Assembly: GCA_025041175.1 (NCBI GenBank)
Contig: JAKCFJ010000001.1
Span: forward strand, 2,311,526 to 2,375,525
DNA: 64,000 bases
Direction of reading: 5' to 3'
Source of the DNA: Halobacteriales archaeon YIM A00010
GTDB taxonomy: Archaea > Halobacteriota > Halobacteria > Halobacteriales > Haloarculaceae
Position numbers and translations under genes: made by a program
The notes under the pieces: model-generated
Seen by the model: the letters and a program-made list of their open reading frames with translations, nothing else
What the model was told of the DNA's origin: nothing
The model's database searches: none
Part shown: in pieces, positions 1 through 11,284 of the stretch
How the letters are laid out: each line of letters opens with the position of its first letter
How positions within the stretch are numbered: position 1 is the stretch's first letter

Positions 1-205
1 CACTGGTGACACCGACCACGATCAGGTGGTAGCCCATACTGTTGCTCAGCAATGTTGTGCGATCAGTGTCGCTCAAGATACTCCTGTCACGTTCGGGTGT
101 CTCGGACCGGGAATGAGTGCTGCTGAGGCACGGGAGCGGATCGAGTATGGAGCAGCAGCTGTTTCTGCAGCGATCGATATGATAGAGTCCCTTCCTGCTC
201 CGTGA
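1..205 (+). CDS. ribH: 6,7-dimethyl-8-ribityllumazine synthase, C-terminal fragment
   Basis: The reading frame is open from base 2 to a TGA at 203-205 and gives about 67 residues; the 5' part lies outside the window. It begins with GDTDHDQVVAH, which fits the lumazine synthase active-site loop (GDT-HD...AH, with the catalytic histidine). It continues through DTPVTFGCLGPGMS, which matches the haloarchaeal form of the family. The enzyme condenses 5-amino-6-ribitylamino-uracil with 3,4-dihydroxy-2-butanone phosphate in riboflavin synthesis. The identification rests on remembered family patterns, but the motif order is distinctive. Confidence 0.85.
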   Translation, partial: TGDTDHDQVVAHTVAQQCCAISVAQDTPVTFGCLGPGMSAAEARERIEYGAAAVSAAIDMIESLPAP

Positions 206-299
206 ACCGTCTGACTACCGTTGACCGATTATCTCCGCGACCGAAGAATCAGTATCGAGTCCTCCATCACGGAGTCCGGACCAGTTCGACTCGCGTGCC

Positions 300-1574
300 T
301 CACCACGCGCTTTCGAGAACCCCCTCGATCTCCGTCTCTGTCGGATCGAATCCGTCAGGTGTGTTCCCCAGCAGGCTGTCGGCAGCCACTGCCCCGGCGA
401 CCGCCGGGAGATCATCGTTCGAAAGATCCGGGATCGAACGGAGCCGCGATGGAAGACCGAGCGCATCGCGGATCTCGGTTACCGCGTCGATGACCGCCGT
501 TGCAGTCGCTGCGCTCGATTCGACGCCGAGCGCCTCGGCCAGTTCCTCGCGCCGGCCGTCGACCCGATCGAACAGGAACGCGAGCGCGTGGGGCGCGATG
601 ATGCCGTGGGCCTCGCCCTGCTGTACGTCGTAGCCGCCGGAAATGCCGTGGCCGAACGCGTGGATGAGCGAGAGTGTCGTCACCGGGCTGCGCCCGGCTG
701 TCGTCGGGCCACGCCCGACTGCCCGAGGAGCTTCGCTCTTCCCTGCCTGAGGCGCGTTGCGCCTCTCTGTCCTGCTGCCCCGCGAAACGCCGTACTGAAC
801 TAGCATCGTGCCTACGATCACATCGTGTAACGTCCGATCGTCCCGCGCTCCGGATCCGAGTCGGGGAAGCCCCTCCGCGAGCGATTCCAGCCCACGCGTT
901 GCCGTCGCGTCCGTGATGGGGGTTCTGTTGTGGGCGTACAGCGACTCGATCCCCTTATCGAAGCCGTTCATCGCGGAGGCACACAGGACCTCGTGTGGCG
1001 TCGTCTCGATCAGCGACGGGTCGTACACGAGCGCTTCGGGCATGAGCCGTTGGTCGAACACGCCGCCCCGGACCGGTGGCCGATCGTCCGGATAGGCAGT
1101 GATCCCGGCGGCGACAGAGAGATCCGCACCCGCCAACGTGGTCGGCACCGCGAACACGGGCACCAGCTCCGTTTCCGGAACGGGAAGCGTCCCCGTCTCC
1201 ACGAACGCGGATCGGATGGTCTCCCGTGGGCGGTCGTCGGCCGCGAGCACGCTCATGACCGTCGCTACGTCGAGGCTGCTCCCTCCACCGAGGCTCACCA
1301 GCGCGTCGACCTCGCTCGCACGCTCCACGCCATCGAGTGCCGTCTCCAACCGCTTTTGGGGCGTCGTCTCCGCAAACACGCCGGTGAGCCGGTCGCCCAC
1401 CCCTTCACGGACCGGCTCGACGACCGCCGGTGTTTGGCCGACCGTCGTCCCGGTGACGAGGAGCGCGCGCTCGACACCACGCTGTGCGAGTTCCGTTCCC
1501 AACGCTCCAGCGCTGTCGCGGCCGTACAGGATCGTCCCCGGCTCGTACTCGAACCCGAACGAATCGACTGTCAT
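300..1574 (-). CDS. Iron-containing alcohol dehydrogenase with an in-frame insertion
   Basis: The protein has 424 residues from the ATG at 1574; a longer frame to 1667 looks spurious because it crosses the short gap to the upstream gene. The N-terminal half has the dehydroquinate-synthase-like NAD fold with GGGSS near residues 96-100. Metal-site residues follow: D206 in NGFDKGIESLYAH, then H305, H309 and H323 in HAFGHGISGGYDVQQGEAH. It probably oxidises or reduces an alcohol or aldehyde, substrate unknown. Residues about 266-298 are Arg/Pro/Gly-rich and break the conserved stretch YGVSRG...TTLSLIHAFGHG; their DNA is a cluster of short hairpins (681-776). The gene lies downstream of the symporter on the same strand, 40 bp apart, so cotranscription is possible. 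The frame stays open, but activity with the insert is uncertain. Confidence 0.85.
   Translation of the reverse strand: MTVDSFGFEYEPGTILYGRDSAGALGTELAQRGVERALLVTGTTVGQTPAVVEPVREGVGDRLTGVFAETTPQKRLETALDGVERASEVDALVSLGGGSSLDVATVMSVLAADDRPRETIRSAFVETGTLPVPETELVPVFAVPTTLAGADLSVAAGITAYPDDRPPVRGGVFDQRLMPEALVYDPSLIETTPHEVLCASAMNGFDKGIESLYAHNRTPITDATATRGLESLAEGLPRLGSGARDDRTLHDVIVGTMLVQYGVSRGSRTERRNAPQAGKSEAPRAVGRGPTTAGRSPVTTLSLIHAFGHGISGGYDVQQGEAHGIIAPHALAFLFDRVDGRREELAEALGVESSAATATAVIDAVTEIRDALGLPSRLRSIPDLSNDDLPAVAGAVAADSLLGNTPDGFDPTETEIEGVLESAW
681..776. repeat. Hairpin-cluster insertion inside the alcohol dehydrogenase gene
   Basis: About 96 bp made of consecutive short palindromes, each a 6-7 bp stem with a 3-nt loop: CCGGGC-TGC-GCCCGG, GTCGGGC-CAC-GCCCGAC, a weaker GAGGAGC-TTC-GCTCTTC and GAGGCGC-GTT-GCGCCTC. 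The segment splits a conserved part of the dehydrogenase and is an exact number of codons. It has the same style as the intergenic hairpin clusters at 14.7-15.06 kb. The boundaries are estimates from the protein alignment pattern. Confidence 0.65.
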
Positions 1575-1614
1575 ACACCTCGTTGGCGGGGGACAGACAA
1601 CGCTCTTTTGCCGG

Positions 1615-2928
1615 TCAGTCGTCGGCCGCGGGAGATTCCGACGCGTCTCCACCGGTCCAGACGCCACTGCCGAGATCGATCGCGCCGTTCCACTTGGCGG
1701 CGAGCGTCGACACCGCGAGATCGCCAGTGACGTTGTTCATCGTCGCAATGCGGCCGAGAACCGGATCGACGGCGGCAACGAACCCAACGACTGTCAACGG
1801 GAGACCCGCCTGCTCGAGCACGATCGTCAGCATGATCAACCCCGCACCGGGAACGCCAGCGGTACCGATGCTGATCAGCACCGTGACGAGGAGTATCGCC
1901 ACTTGATCGCCGAGACCGAGCGGCTGACCGACGACGTTGGCAGCAAAGACGACGGTCACCGCCTGCCTGATCGCCGCCCCGTCCATGTTGGCCGTCGAGC
2001 CGAGCGGGAGCGAGAACCCGTACACGCTCTCGTCGATCCGTAACCGTTCCTCGGCGTCGCTCATCGTCACTGGCAGCGTTGCGCTCGACGATCGAACGCT
2101 GAACGCCGTCACCATCGCGTTCTTTGCCCCCTGCAGAAACGAGATCGGAGATCCTCCTAACAGTCCCCCAACGATGACGCCGAGATACGTAACGGTGATG
2201 TGAATGACGACGCCGATGAAAACGACCACCACGAGCGATCCGAGCGCGAGAATGGCACCGACGTCTTTCCCCGCGAGCTCGGAGGCCACGAGCGCAAAGA
2301 CGCCGATCACCCCGAACTCCATGACCCCCCACACGAGGACGAACATCGCTTCCATCCCGGTCTCTGCAAGTTCGAAAAACGTCTCGGCACCGTCACGGAT
2401 CACCGCCTCGTCGGCCCGGTCCCGGGCGATTGCGAGCGCGATCCCGAACACGATCACGAAGAAAATGATCGAGAGGAGATCACCGTTCGCAAACGCATCC
2501 ACTGGATTGGTGGGCACGATTCCGAGAAGCACCTCGTTGATGCTGGGCGGCTGGGCGGACTGTGCCTCACCGCCAGTGAAGGCGACTCCCTGTCCCGGTT
2601 TGAGCAGGTTCGCAACCGCGAGACCAATGGCCGCTGCCACAGTCGTGGTCGCCGCGTACAACCCGAGAACGATCCCGCCGACGCGTCCCATCTGTCTCGG
2701 AGAAAGACGGCGAACGCCCGCGAGCAAACTGAACACGACGACCGGAATCACGATCATCTGCAACAGATTCAAAAAGAGATCACCCAGTGGCGCGAGCCTC
2801 GTGGCTGGAGCACCGACGGAGAAAGCGACAACCGTGCCGAGAACGAACGAGATGGCGAGCCGATAGACGATCGGCACCGAGCGGTACTGGTGCCACACGC
2901 GACTCACCGGATGCTCTGTATCCGACAT
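1615..2928 (-). CDS. Dicarboxylate/amino acid:cation symporter (DAACS family)
   Basis: The protein has 437 residues from the ATG at 2928 (MSDTEHPVSRVW); the frame extends to 3030, but that part is a less likely start. Hydrophobic segments run through the whole length. The family signatures are present: the serine-rich hairpin VRSSSATLPVTM, then GSTANMDGAAIRQAVTVVFA with the conserved NMDG, and GVPGAGLIMLTIVL. Members import glutamate, aspartate or C4-dicarboxylates with sodium or protons. The substrate cannot be read from sequence. The length is typical for the family. Confidence 0.9.
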   Translation of the reverse strand: MSDTEHPVSRVWHQYRSVPIVYRLAISFVLGTVVAFSVGAPATRLAPLGDLFLNLLQMIVIPVVVFSLLAGVRRLSPRQMGRVGGIVLGLYAATTTVAAAIGLAVANLLKPGQGVAFTGGEAQSAQPPSINEVLLGIVPTNPVDAFANGDLLSIIFFVIVFGIALAIARDRADEAVIRDGAETFFELAETGMEAMFVLVWGVMEFGVIGVFALVASELAGKDVGAILALGSLVVVVFIGVVIHITVTYLGVIVGGLLGGSPISFLQGAKNAMVTAFSVRSSSATLPVTMSDAEERLRIDESVYGFSLPLGSTANMDGAAIRQAVTVVFAANVVGQPLGLGDQVAILLVTVLISIGTAGVPGAGLIMLTIVLEQAGLPLTVVGFVAAVDPVLGRIATMNNVTGDLAVSTLAAKWNGAIDLGSGVWTGGDASESPAADD

Positions 2929-3120
2929 CGGAGACAGTTGTCGCTTGAGGATGCTATGGCTGTCGGAGTCAGCTTCTCGTTTACACCGAACTGTTCGACC
3001 GCTATACCGTCCAGTTCGACACACCCACACGATAGTGATCGGTTATATAATAAAAATCGTCAGTCGACCCTACCAGAAGGCGATTAGTCAGAAAAGGATA
3101 CTACATAGTAGAGGGTACTT

Positions 3121-3137
3121 ATACTGTCCGACAGTAT
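3121..3137. repeat. Solo 17-bp palindrome of the ATACTGTC element set (S1)
   Basis: ATACTGTCCGACAGTAT is a palindrome with one central base and equals the outer ends of the A/B elements joined with nothing between them. It sits 59 bp upstream of the sulfatase-like gene and directly before a TTTATGG sequence, so it may also act as an operator. The flanking triplets (TTA on the left, TTT on the right) do not form a clear duplication here. Confidence 0.7.
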
Positions 3138-3195
3138 TTATGGCCATGAAGTAGGATGGGGAAATCGTTATTAAGGAACCATCCAACAAAACCGT

Positions 3196-4323
3196 ATGCG
3201 ACTTACAGGAAAAGAGTCCTTCAGCAATATCGCCCTATTTGTGTCCGATTCTTTTCGCCACGACACGGGAGAATGCGAGTTTGACCGGAATCGGGTGTTA
3301 AAAACAGTCTCCGCAGGTGTATCCAGCCCGCCCAGTTTTGCGTCGATACTCACCGGCCAGCACCCCTCGTCTCACGGGGTGTTCAGATTCAGCCAGAGTC
3401 TTGAAAAAACAACACCAGATTTGTTCGACCTCCGGCCTAATCCGTCGTTCTACAAGGAGGGTATCGAACTCGGGAAGGTGCTCGGGACGAGTGATAGAAT
3501 CCCCCATAAGCCAATAGACGAGGTGGAACCTCCGTTCGTGTATTTTGAGCGTGACCTGTACCCCCACGCCCCATACAATCACGAATGGACATACAATGAG
3601 CCGGTGAGCGACTATTGCAGGCGGAAACAGGGCACGGCGCGAGACGAGTACAGTGCTGCTGGTACGAGTAGTGTTAGTAAGTTCAGGTCGCGCGTCGAAA
3701 CACTTCGCGACCGGGGACTGCTCACAGATACGCTTGTGTTATTTATTGCCGATCACGGTGAAACCTTTGGAGAGCACGGGTTCTATGGGCATGGCTCTGC
3801 TTCGTTGCCTGAGTTAGTGTATACGCCGACTGTTATCTACAACGACGATGTAATGCTCGAAGAGAAAGCAGCTATCTCCCATATCGATCTACTCCCCACG
3901 CTTGCCCACGCAGTCGGACACGATCTCGCGATGGACGAGCGGTATCCTGGGACAAACCTCTTTGAGGGCGCACGCAACGACAGACTTCATTTTAACCAAC
4001 GCTCAAAAAACGAATGGGGGGTTTGGGATGGATCTGGTGGGTACGTGTTCGCTGATACCAACCTGCTCTACCAAGCAGGCCGATTTGTGTACCACGCTGT
4101 GAGGAGTCCGTATTCCCCGTTGCAGCGCCAACACCCACTCCGATTGGCAAAGACAGTAATCAATGAAACGAAAAGTGGTCCCATAACATTCGGGCAGCCT
4201 GATTTCACTCCCGCAGAGGCGCGCTCATTTGCCAAACCGATACTCAGAAATCAGCCCACTGTATCATCAGAACGCGCTGAAATAAATGAGGAGCATTTGT
4301 CTGATCTCGGGTATGTGGAATAA
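3196..4323 (+). CDS. Sulfatase/alkaline-phosphatase-superfamily protein
   Basis: 375 residues. The N-terminus (SNIALFVSDSFRHD) corresponds to the first metal-binding strand of the fold. SSPPSFASILTGQHPSSHGV matches the catalytic segment; where classical sulfatases have C/S-x-P-S-R, this protein reads S-P-P-S-F, so it may be a phosphodiesterase or glycan-related transferase instead of a sulfate ester hydrolase. FIADHGETFGEHGFYGHG supplies the second metal site. The protein is shorter than the usual 450-500 residues. The gene stands alone, and its base composition is lower in GC than its neighbours, which suggests accessory origin. Substrate unknown. Confidence 0.8.
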   Translation: MRLTGKESFSNIALFVSDSFRHDTGECEFDRNRVLKTVSAGVSSPPSFASILTGQHPSSHGVFRFSQSLEKTTPDLFDLRPNPSFYKEGIELGKVLGTSDRIPHKPIDEVEPPFVYFERDLYPHAPYNHEWTYNEPVSDYCRRKQGTARDEYSAAGTSSVSKFRSRVETLRDRGLLTDTLVLFIADHGETFGEHGFYGHGSASLPELVYTPTVIYNDDVMLEEKAAISHIDLLPTLAHAVGHDLAMDERYPGTNLFEGARNDRLHFNQRSKNEWGVWDGSGGYVFADTNLLYQAGRFVYHAVRSPYSPLQRQHPLRLAKTVINETKSGPITFGQPDFTPAEARSFAKPILRNQPTVSSERAEINEEHLSDLGYVE

Positions 4324-4399
4324 TCTATGAGAGACGTTCTCAGTGCATTTTTCGTTGACATTCTCTGCAAATAGCAAGTGCACATCTACTTCGTGTGAG

Positions 4400-4474
4400 A
4401 GCCAAGGGCCGGATTTGAACCGGCGTAGAGTCGCTCTGCAGGCGACCGCGTCAACCGAACTCTGCCACCTTGGC
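4400..4474 (-). tRNA. tRNA-Cys (GCA)
   Basis: The acceptor stem GCCAAGG/CCTTGGC closes, and the T arm has GGTTCAAATCC. The anticodon loop CTGCAGA, within the stem GTCGC/GCGAC, gives anticodon GCA. No CCA is encoded. It is the distal gene of the rRNA operon, as is usual in haloarchaea. Confidence 0.95.
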
Positions 4475-4506
4475 GCTGGATATCTCTATTCAGGCGAGAG
4501 AAATAA

Positions 4507-4534
4507 GGATAGCGATCGTTCGCTGTCGCTATCC
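4507..4534 (-). other. Hairpin between 5S rRNA and tRNA-Cys
   Basis: GGATAGCGA (4507-4515) pairs perfectly with TCGCTATCC (4526-4534) across a 10-nt loop. Its position between the two RNAs suggests a processing signal in the distal part of the rRNA transcript. Confidence 0.55.
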
Positions 4535-4555
4535 GGAATGAATGAAGGTATGAAT

Positions 4556-4784
4556 GGAAAGGCGGCGAACCACCAGTTACAGGTGTCGACAGTTTGTTCG
4601 CCATGTCCACCGGGACGAACCCTGCGTGTACTGTGGCTGGCAAACCTCGACCTGCACTTGGCCACCCTTGCGGGTCAGTTTTCCCAGAGACTCTCGTACT
4701 CCAGTACTCGCTGGAACGCAGGCGGGCTTATCTTCCGTGTTCGGGATGGGTACGGGAGTTGCCCCGCCGCTGTGGCCGCCTCAA
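4556..4784 (-). rRNA. rrf: 5S rRNA with a ~107-nt internal insertion
   Basis: On the minus strand the RNA starts TTGAGGCGGCC at 4784 and follows the haloarchaeal 5S sequence through CCCATCCCGAACACGG and on to CTCTGGGAAAA at about 4679. The expected 3' strand of helix I, GGTTCGCCGCC, then appears only at 4571-4561 and pairs with the 5' GGCGGC. The roughly 107 nt between (about 4678-4572) are extra. The total of about 229-231 nt matches the known large 5S rRNA of Halococcus morrhuae, which has a 108-nt insert retained in the mature RNA. The 3' end is placed by helix I pairing and may be off by a few bases. Confidence 0.9.
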
Positions 4785-4833
4785 TGCCGATCCGCGGAAT
4801 CGAACCGCAGTCACAGACCACGATCGGTGTATT

Positions 4834-4870
4834 GTACGTGCGATCCAGTTTACGCCTGGACCCGTTCATC
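4834..4870 (-). other. 23S processing stem, 3' half (bulge-helix-bulge)
   Basis: The arms at 4834-4848 and 4856-4870, separated by a 7-nt bulge, are perfectly complementary to the arms at 7890-7904 and 7868-7882. This forms the bulge-helix-bulge that the archaeal splicing endonuclease cuts to release pre-23S. Confidence 0.85.
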
Positions 4871-4889
4871 GGGCCAGTACGAATATGTG

Positions 4890-7823
<2,934 letters not shown>

Positions 7824-7867
7824 ATGATACCATAAGGTATCATTTTGAATATAATGCTCTGGACCAC

Positions 7868-7904
7868 GATGAACGGGTCCAGTGAGCGCCTGGATCGCAC
7901 GTAC
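7868..7904 (-). other. 23S processing stem, 5' half (bulge-helix-bulge)
   Basis: Arms of 15 nt (7868-7882 and 7890-7904) around the 7-nt bulge TGAGCGC pair with 4834-4870. It lies in the spacer between tRNA-Ala and 23S. Confidence 0.85.
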
Positions 7905-8041
7905 ACACGGTCTCATCTGCCTCCCCGAGTAGGGTGGCTATCGACCCTTCCCATCCTCGCTTGTCACGGGATGGTGCATCTGTCGTTACCAGAACGAACG
8001 TCGTTTCACACTTAAGGGAAACGATTTCGTCCCGGCGAACA

Positions 8042-8113
8042 TGGACCCACTGGGATTCGAACCCAGGGCATCCTCCTTGCAAAGGAGGCACTCTCCCACT
8101 GAGCTATGGGCCC
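8042..8113 (-). tRNA. tRNA-Ala (TGC) in the 16S-23S spacer
   Basis: GGGCCCA at the 5' end pairs with TGGGTCC. The anticodon arm CTCCT-TTGCAAG-AGGAG region gives anticodon TGC, and the T arm is CTGGGTTCGAATCCCAG. No CCA is encoded. Spacer tRNA-Ala is the haloarchaeal norm. Confidence 0.95.
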
Positions 8114-8115
8114 TA

Positions 8116-8152
8116 CCTGTTAGCCTTGATAGTTCTAAGGTGCTCGGTCGGT
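8116..8152 (-). other. 16S processing stem, 3' half (bulge-helix-bulge)
   Basis: The segment between tRNA-Ala and the 16S 3' end is complementary to 9763-9799. The arms GTTAGCCTTGATAGTTC and CTCGGTCGGT are separated by unpaired bases on both sides, which is the archaeal bulge-helix-bulge format. Confidence 0.85.
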
Positions 8153-8217
8153 CATCAATCGATCGCACGTCCGATCCGCGAAAGGTGGGCCAGGTCAGCG
8201 ACCTGGTCCCGGTCAGT

Positions 8218-9688
<1,471 letters not shown>

Positions 9689-9762
9689 GTCCTCCCACAA
9701 GGGGAGGGTTAGGCGGGATGCATGTCAAATGCACCAACTATCGGTCGTGCGGTGATACATAA

Positions 9763-9799
9763 ACCGACCGAGTATCACCGAACTATCAAGGCTAACATC
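9763..9799 (-). other. 16S processing stem, 5' half (bulge-helix-bulge)
   Basis: The segment holds ACCGACCGAG, then a bulge, then GAACTATCAAGGCTAAC. It is complementary to 8116-8152 except at the bulge, and lies in the 16S leader. Confidence 0.85.
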
Positions 9800-9867
9800 A
9801 GATCCCATCTTAACGGCGGACCGTAGGGGTGGAATCCTCATGTCCTTCGGACCTGATCGTAGGCCAT

Positions 9868-9892
9868 TCGAGGCCTTAAACCCATCGAACTG
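9868..9892 (-). promoter_or_regulatory. rRNA operon promoter, proximal (P4)
   Basis: On the minus strand TTCGATGGGTTTAAGGCC contains a TATA-like TTTAA box near 9875-9882, preceded by the same TTCGA-GGG motif as the most distal promoter. It is about 190 bp from the 16S 5' end. Confidence 0.6.
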
Positions 9893-9961
9893 CCTGCGTC
9901 GATCGGTCCGAGCGTCGGCCGGATCCAACGACCCACGCTCACTGCGTATTTCATCCGAATG

Positions 9962-9990
9962 CCCCCATATACATAAAGGCTTCGGATCGA
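9962..9990 (-). promoter_or_regulatory. rRNA operon promoter (P3)
   Basis: Minus strand: CCGAAGCCTTTATGTATATG with TATA box TTTATGTA at 9970-9977, followed by GGGGGCATTCGGATGAAATA. It is nearly identical downstream to P2, so the two form a tandem duplication. Confidence 0.8.
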
Positions 9991-10039
9991 GCTTAGATCC
10001 AGTCGACAGATCCAAGCTCGCTGCGTATTTCATCCGAAC

Positions 10040-10068
10040 GCCCCCACATATATAAGGGCATCGGACCG
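10040..10068 (-). promoter_or_regulatory. rRNA operon promoter (P2)
   Basis: Minus strand: CCGATGCCCTTATATATGTG with TATA box CTTATATAT at 10049-10056, followed by GGGGGCGTTCGGATGAAATA. It is the strongest TATA match of the four. Confidence 0.8.
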
Positions 10069-10119
10069 TGGTTCACGTCCCCCGGTGGGTGCGTGCCTCA
10101 CGTCGTTCGCATTTCATTC

Positions 10120-10150
10120 GAATGGCAGCGACACCTTAAGCCCGTCGAAC
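10120..10150 (-). promoter_or_regulatory. rRNA operon promoter, distal (P1)
   Basis: Minus strand: GTTCGACGGGCTTAAGGTGT with a TTAAG box at 10134-10139, followed by CATTCGAATGAAATGCG. Its downstream ATGAAAT is shared with P2 and P3. The four boxes are spaced about 80-95 bp apart. Confidence 0.65.
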
Positions 10151-10590
10151 CGAAGCCGCTACGTCATGCGTTTTCATGAAAGACGATCCCATGAGGCACA
10201 ACCACGTCGCACGTACGCCTAGTGAAACAGTATTCGCGTAGTGCTAACGTGGTAACAACGTCAAACGAGGGTACTCAGTTCGATCGGTGGTTCATAGACA
10301 CGACGTATCGCGCGGCTGGAGACCGGCGCGTCATCCCGCGCTCACACACGTGGTCCGGCCGAGTGAGAGCCGCGCGTGCGTCGGTTCGGTGTGCACTCAT
10401 ATGGATCTTTCATACTGTCGGTCATGGATCGTCGAACCCTCGATGGCCTGTTCGGGCAGGCACGTGCTCCATGCTCCCGACAACGCCACTGTCGAGTCAC
10501 GTGAGTATGACCGACAGTATCAGAACGCGCTATGGGCGTAGCGACTACGAGGGATGAAATGCAAAAAATTGTAGATGCTGATCGCCGGGA
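10151..10590. other. Intergenic stretch upstream of the rRNA promoters
   Basis: No gene is visible. Apart from the 109-bp element at 10412-10520, the sequence has no feature I can name; short open frames here are chance frames or run through the element. Confidence 0.5.
10412..10520 (+). repeat. 109-bp inverted-repeat element, family A copy 1 (A1)
   Basis: The 109 bp are bounded by the perfect 14-bp inverted repeat ATACTGTCGGTCAT / ATGACCGACAGTAT. It aligns without gaps to copies at 33657-33765 and 52165-52273. A central hairpin GCCTG-TTCGGG-CAGGC (10446-10461) is kept in the other copies. Flanks read TCA before TACTG and TCA after CAGTA. It has no coding capacity. Confidence 0.88.
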
Positions 10591-10905
10591 TCAGATCTCC
10601 TCTAAGTGTTCGATACCCTGTTTCGAGACGTTAGCCTCGGTGATTCGGTCGGGCATCCAATCAGGTTTGTCGTCAGGAGCGTCTTCCTCCCACGCCCAGC
10701 CTTCGTAGATGTGGACCTTCTTCGTCCCTTTCTCGCGGAGTTCGATATCCGTGCGTTCGGCTTGCTGCTCTGATGATGCCGGCTCGAGTCGTCGAGCCGC
10801 TTTCAGTGCTGCCTGGCGTGGCGTCCGACCAGAGAAAACGCTCGTCTCCTGGCCCCCCGCCTCACGAAGGGCGAAGTTCCGTTTGTCATCCGTACTGCGT
10901 GCCAT
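10591..10905 (-). CDS. Chromosomal protein MC1
   Basis: The protein has 104 residues from the ATG at 10905, with ribosome-binding sequence GGAGGTG at 10914-10920; an upstream in-frame GTG at 10914 is less likely. KRNFALREAGGQETSVFSG, TPRQAALKAARR and ELREKGTKKVHIYEGW reproduce the MC1 family order. MC1 is a monomeric DNA-bending architectural protein of methanogens and haloarchaea. The chain is rich in charged residues, as in halophilic members. Confidence 0.93.
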   Translation of the reverse strand: MARSTDDKRNFALREAGGQETSVFSGRTPRQAALKAARRLEPASSEQQAERTDIELREKGTKKVHIYEGWAWEEDAPDDKPDWMPDRITEANVSKQGIEHLEEI

Positions 10906-11083
10906 GATTTTCACACCTCCATGTCACATCAGTACATACCGTCATATAACTGTATCCCCAAAACCGCTAGCCAGCGTCCAGTACATTTATATAGAGGGAT
11001 GAAAAGGGGTGGCGTATCGATTCAATTCCGGGCACGCCAGACTTATGTATAGCGTATATCGAAGATTGTAATACGATAGCGCG

Positions 11084-11284
11084 ATGGTGCGAAAGAAAAC
11101 GCTCAGTCCGAGCGGTGCCAAAGACGAAGACGGCGAATACCACAACGTACACCTGAACCTCCACGAGGATGAACTGACGGTCGCAGGAATGGCGATCGGC
11201 GACGAGGTGTTCGTACGGGTGCGTGACAACAAGATCATCATCCAGAAGGCCGACGAGGACGAGAATATCGAACACGAGTTCTAA
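11084..11284 (+). CDS. Small AbrB/SpoVT-like protein preceding pyrD
   Basis: 66 residues. The C-terminal half, LHEDELTVAGMAIGDEVFVR followed by VRDNKIIIQKAD, resembles the swapped-hairpin AbrB fold (proline-free form), so DNA binding is plausible but unproven. A TATA-like CTTATGTATAG lies about 35 bp upstream. The stop codon TAA overlaps the pyrD start by one base (TAATG), which indicates translational coupling. Confidence 0.8.
   Translation: MVRKKTLSPSGAKDEDGEYHNVHLNLHEDELTVAGMAIGDEVFVRVRDNKIIIQKADEDENIEHEF

Noticed and set aside
10222-10557. Open frames running through element A1, and similar ones through A2, A3, B1 and B2
   Set aside because: They exist because the elements are short and GC-rich; the frames differ between copies and no start signals fit.
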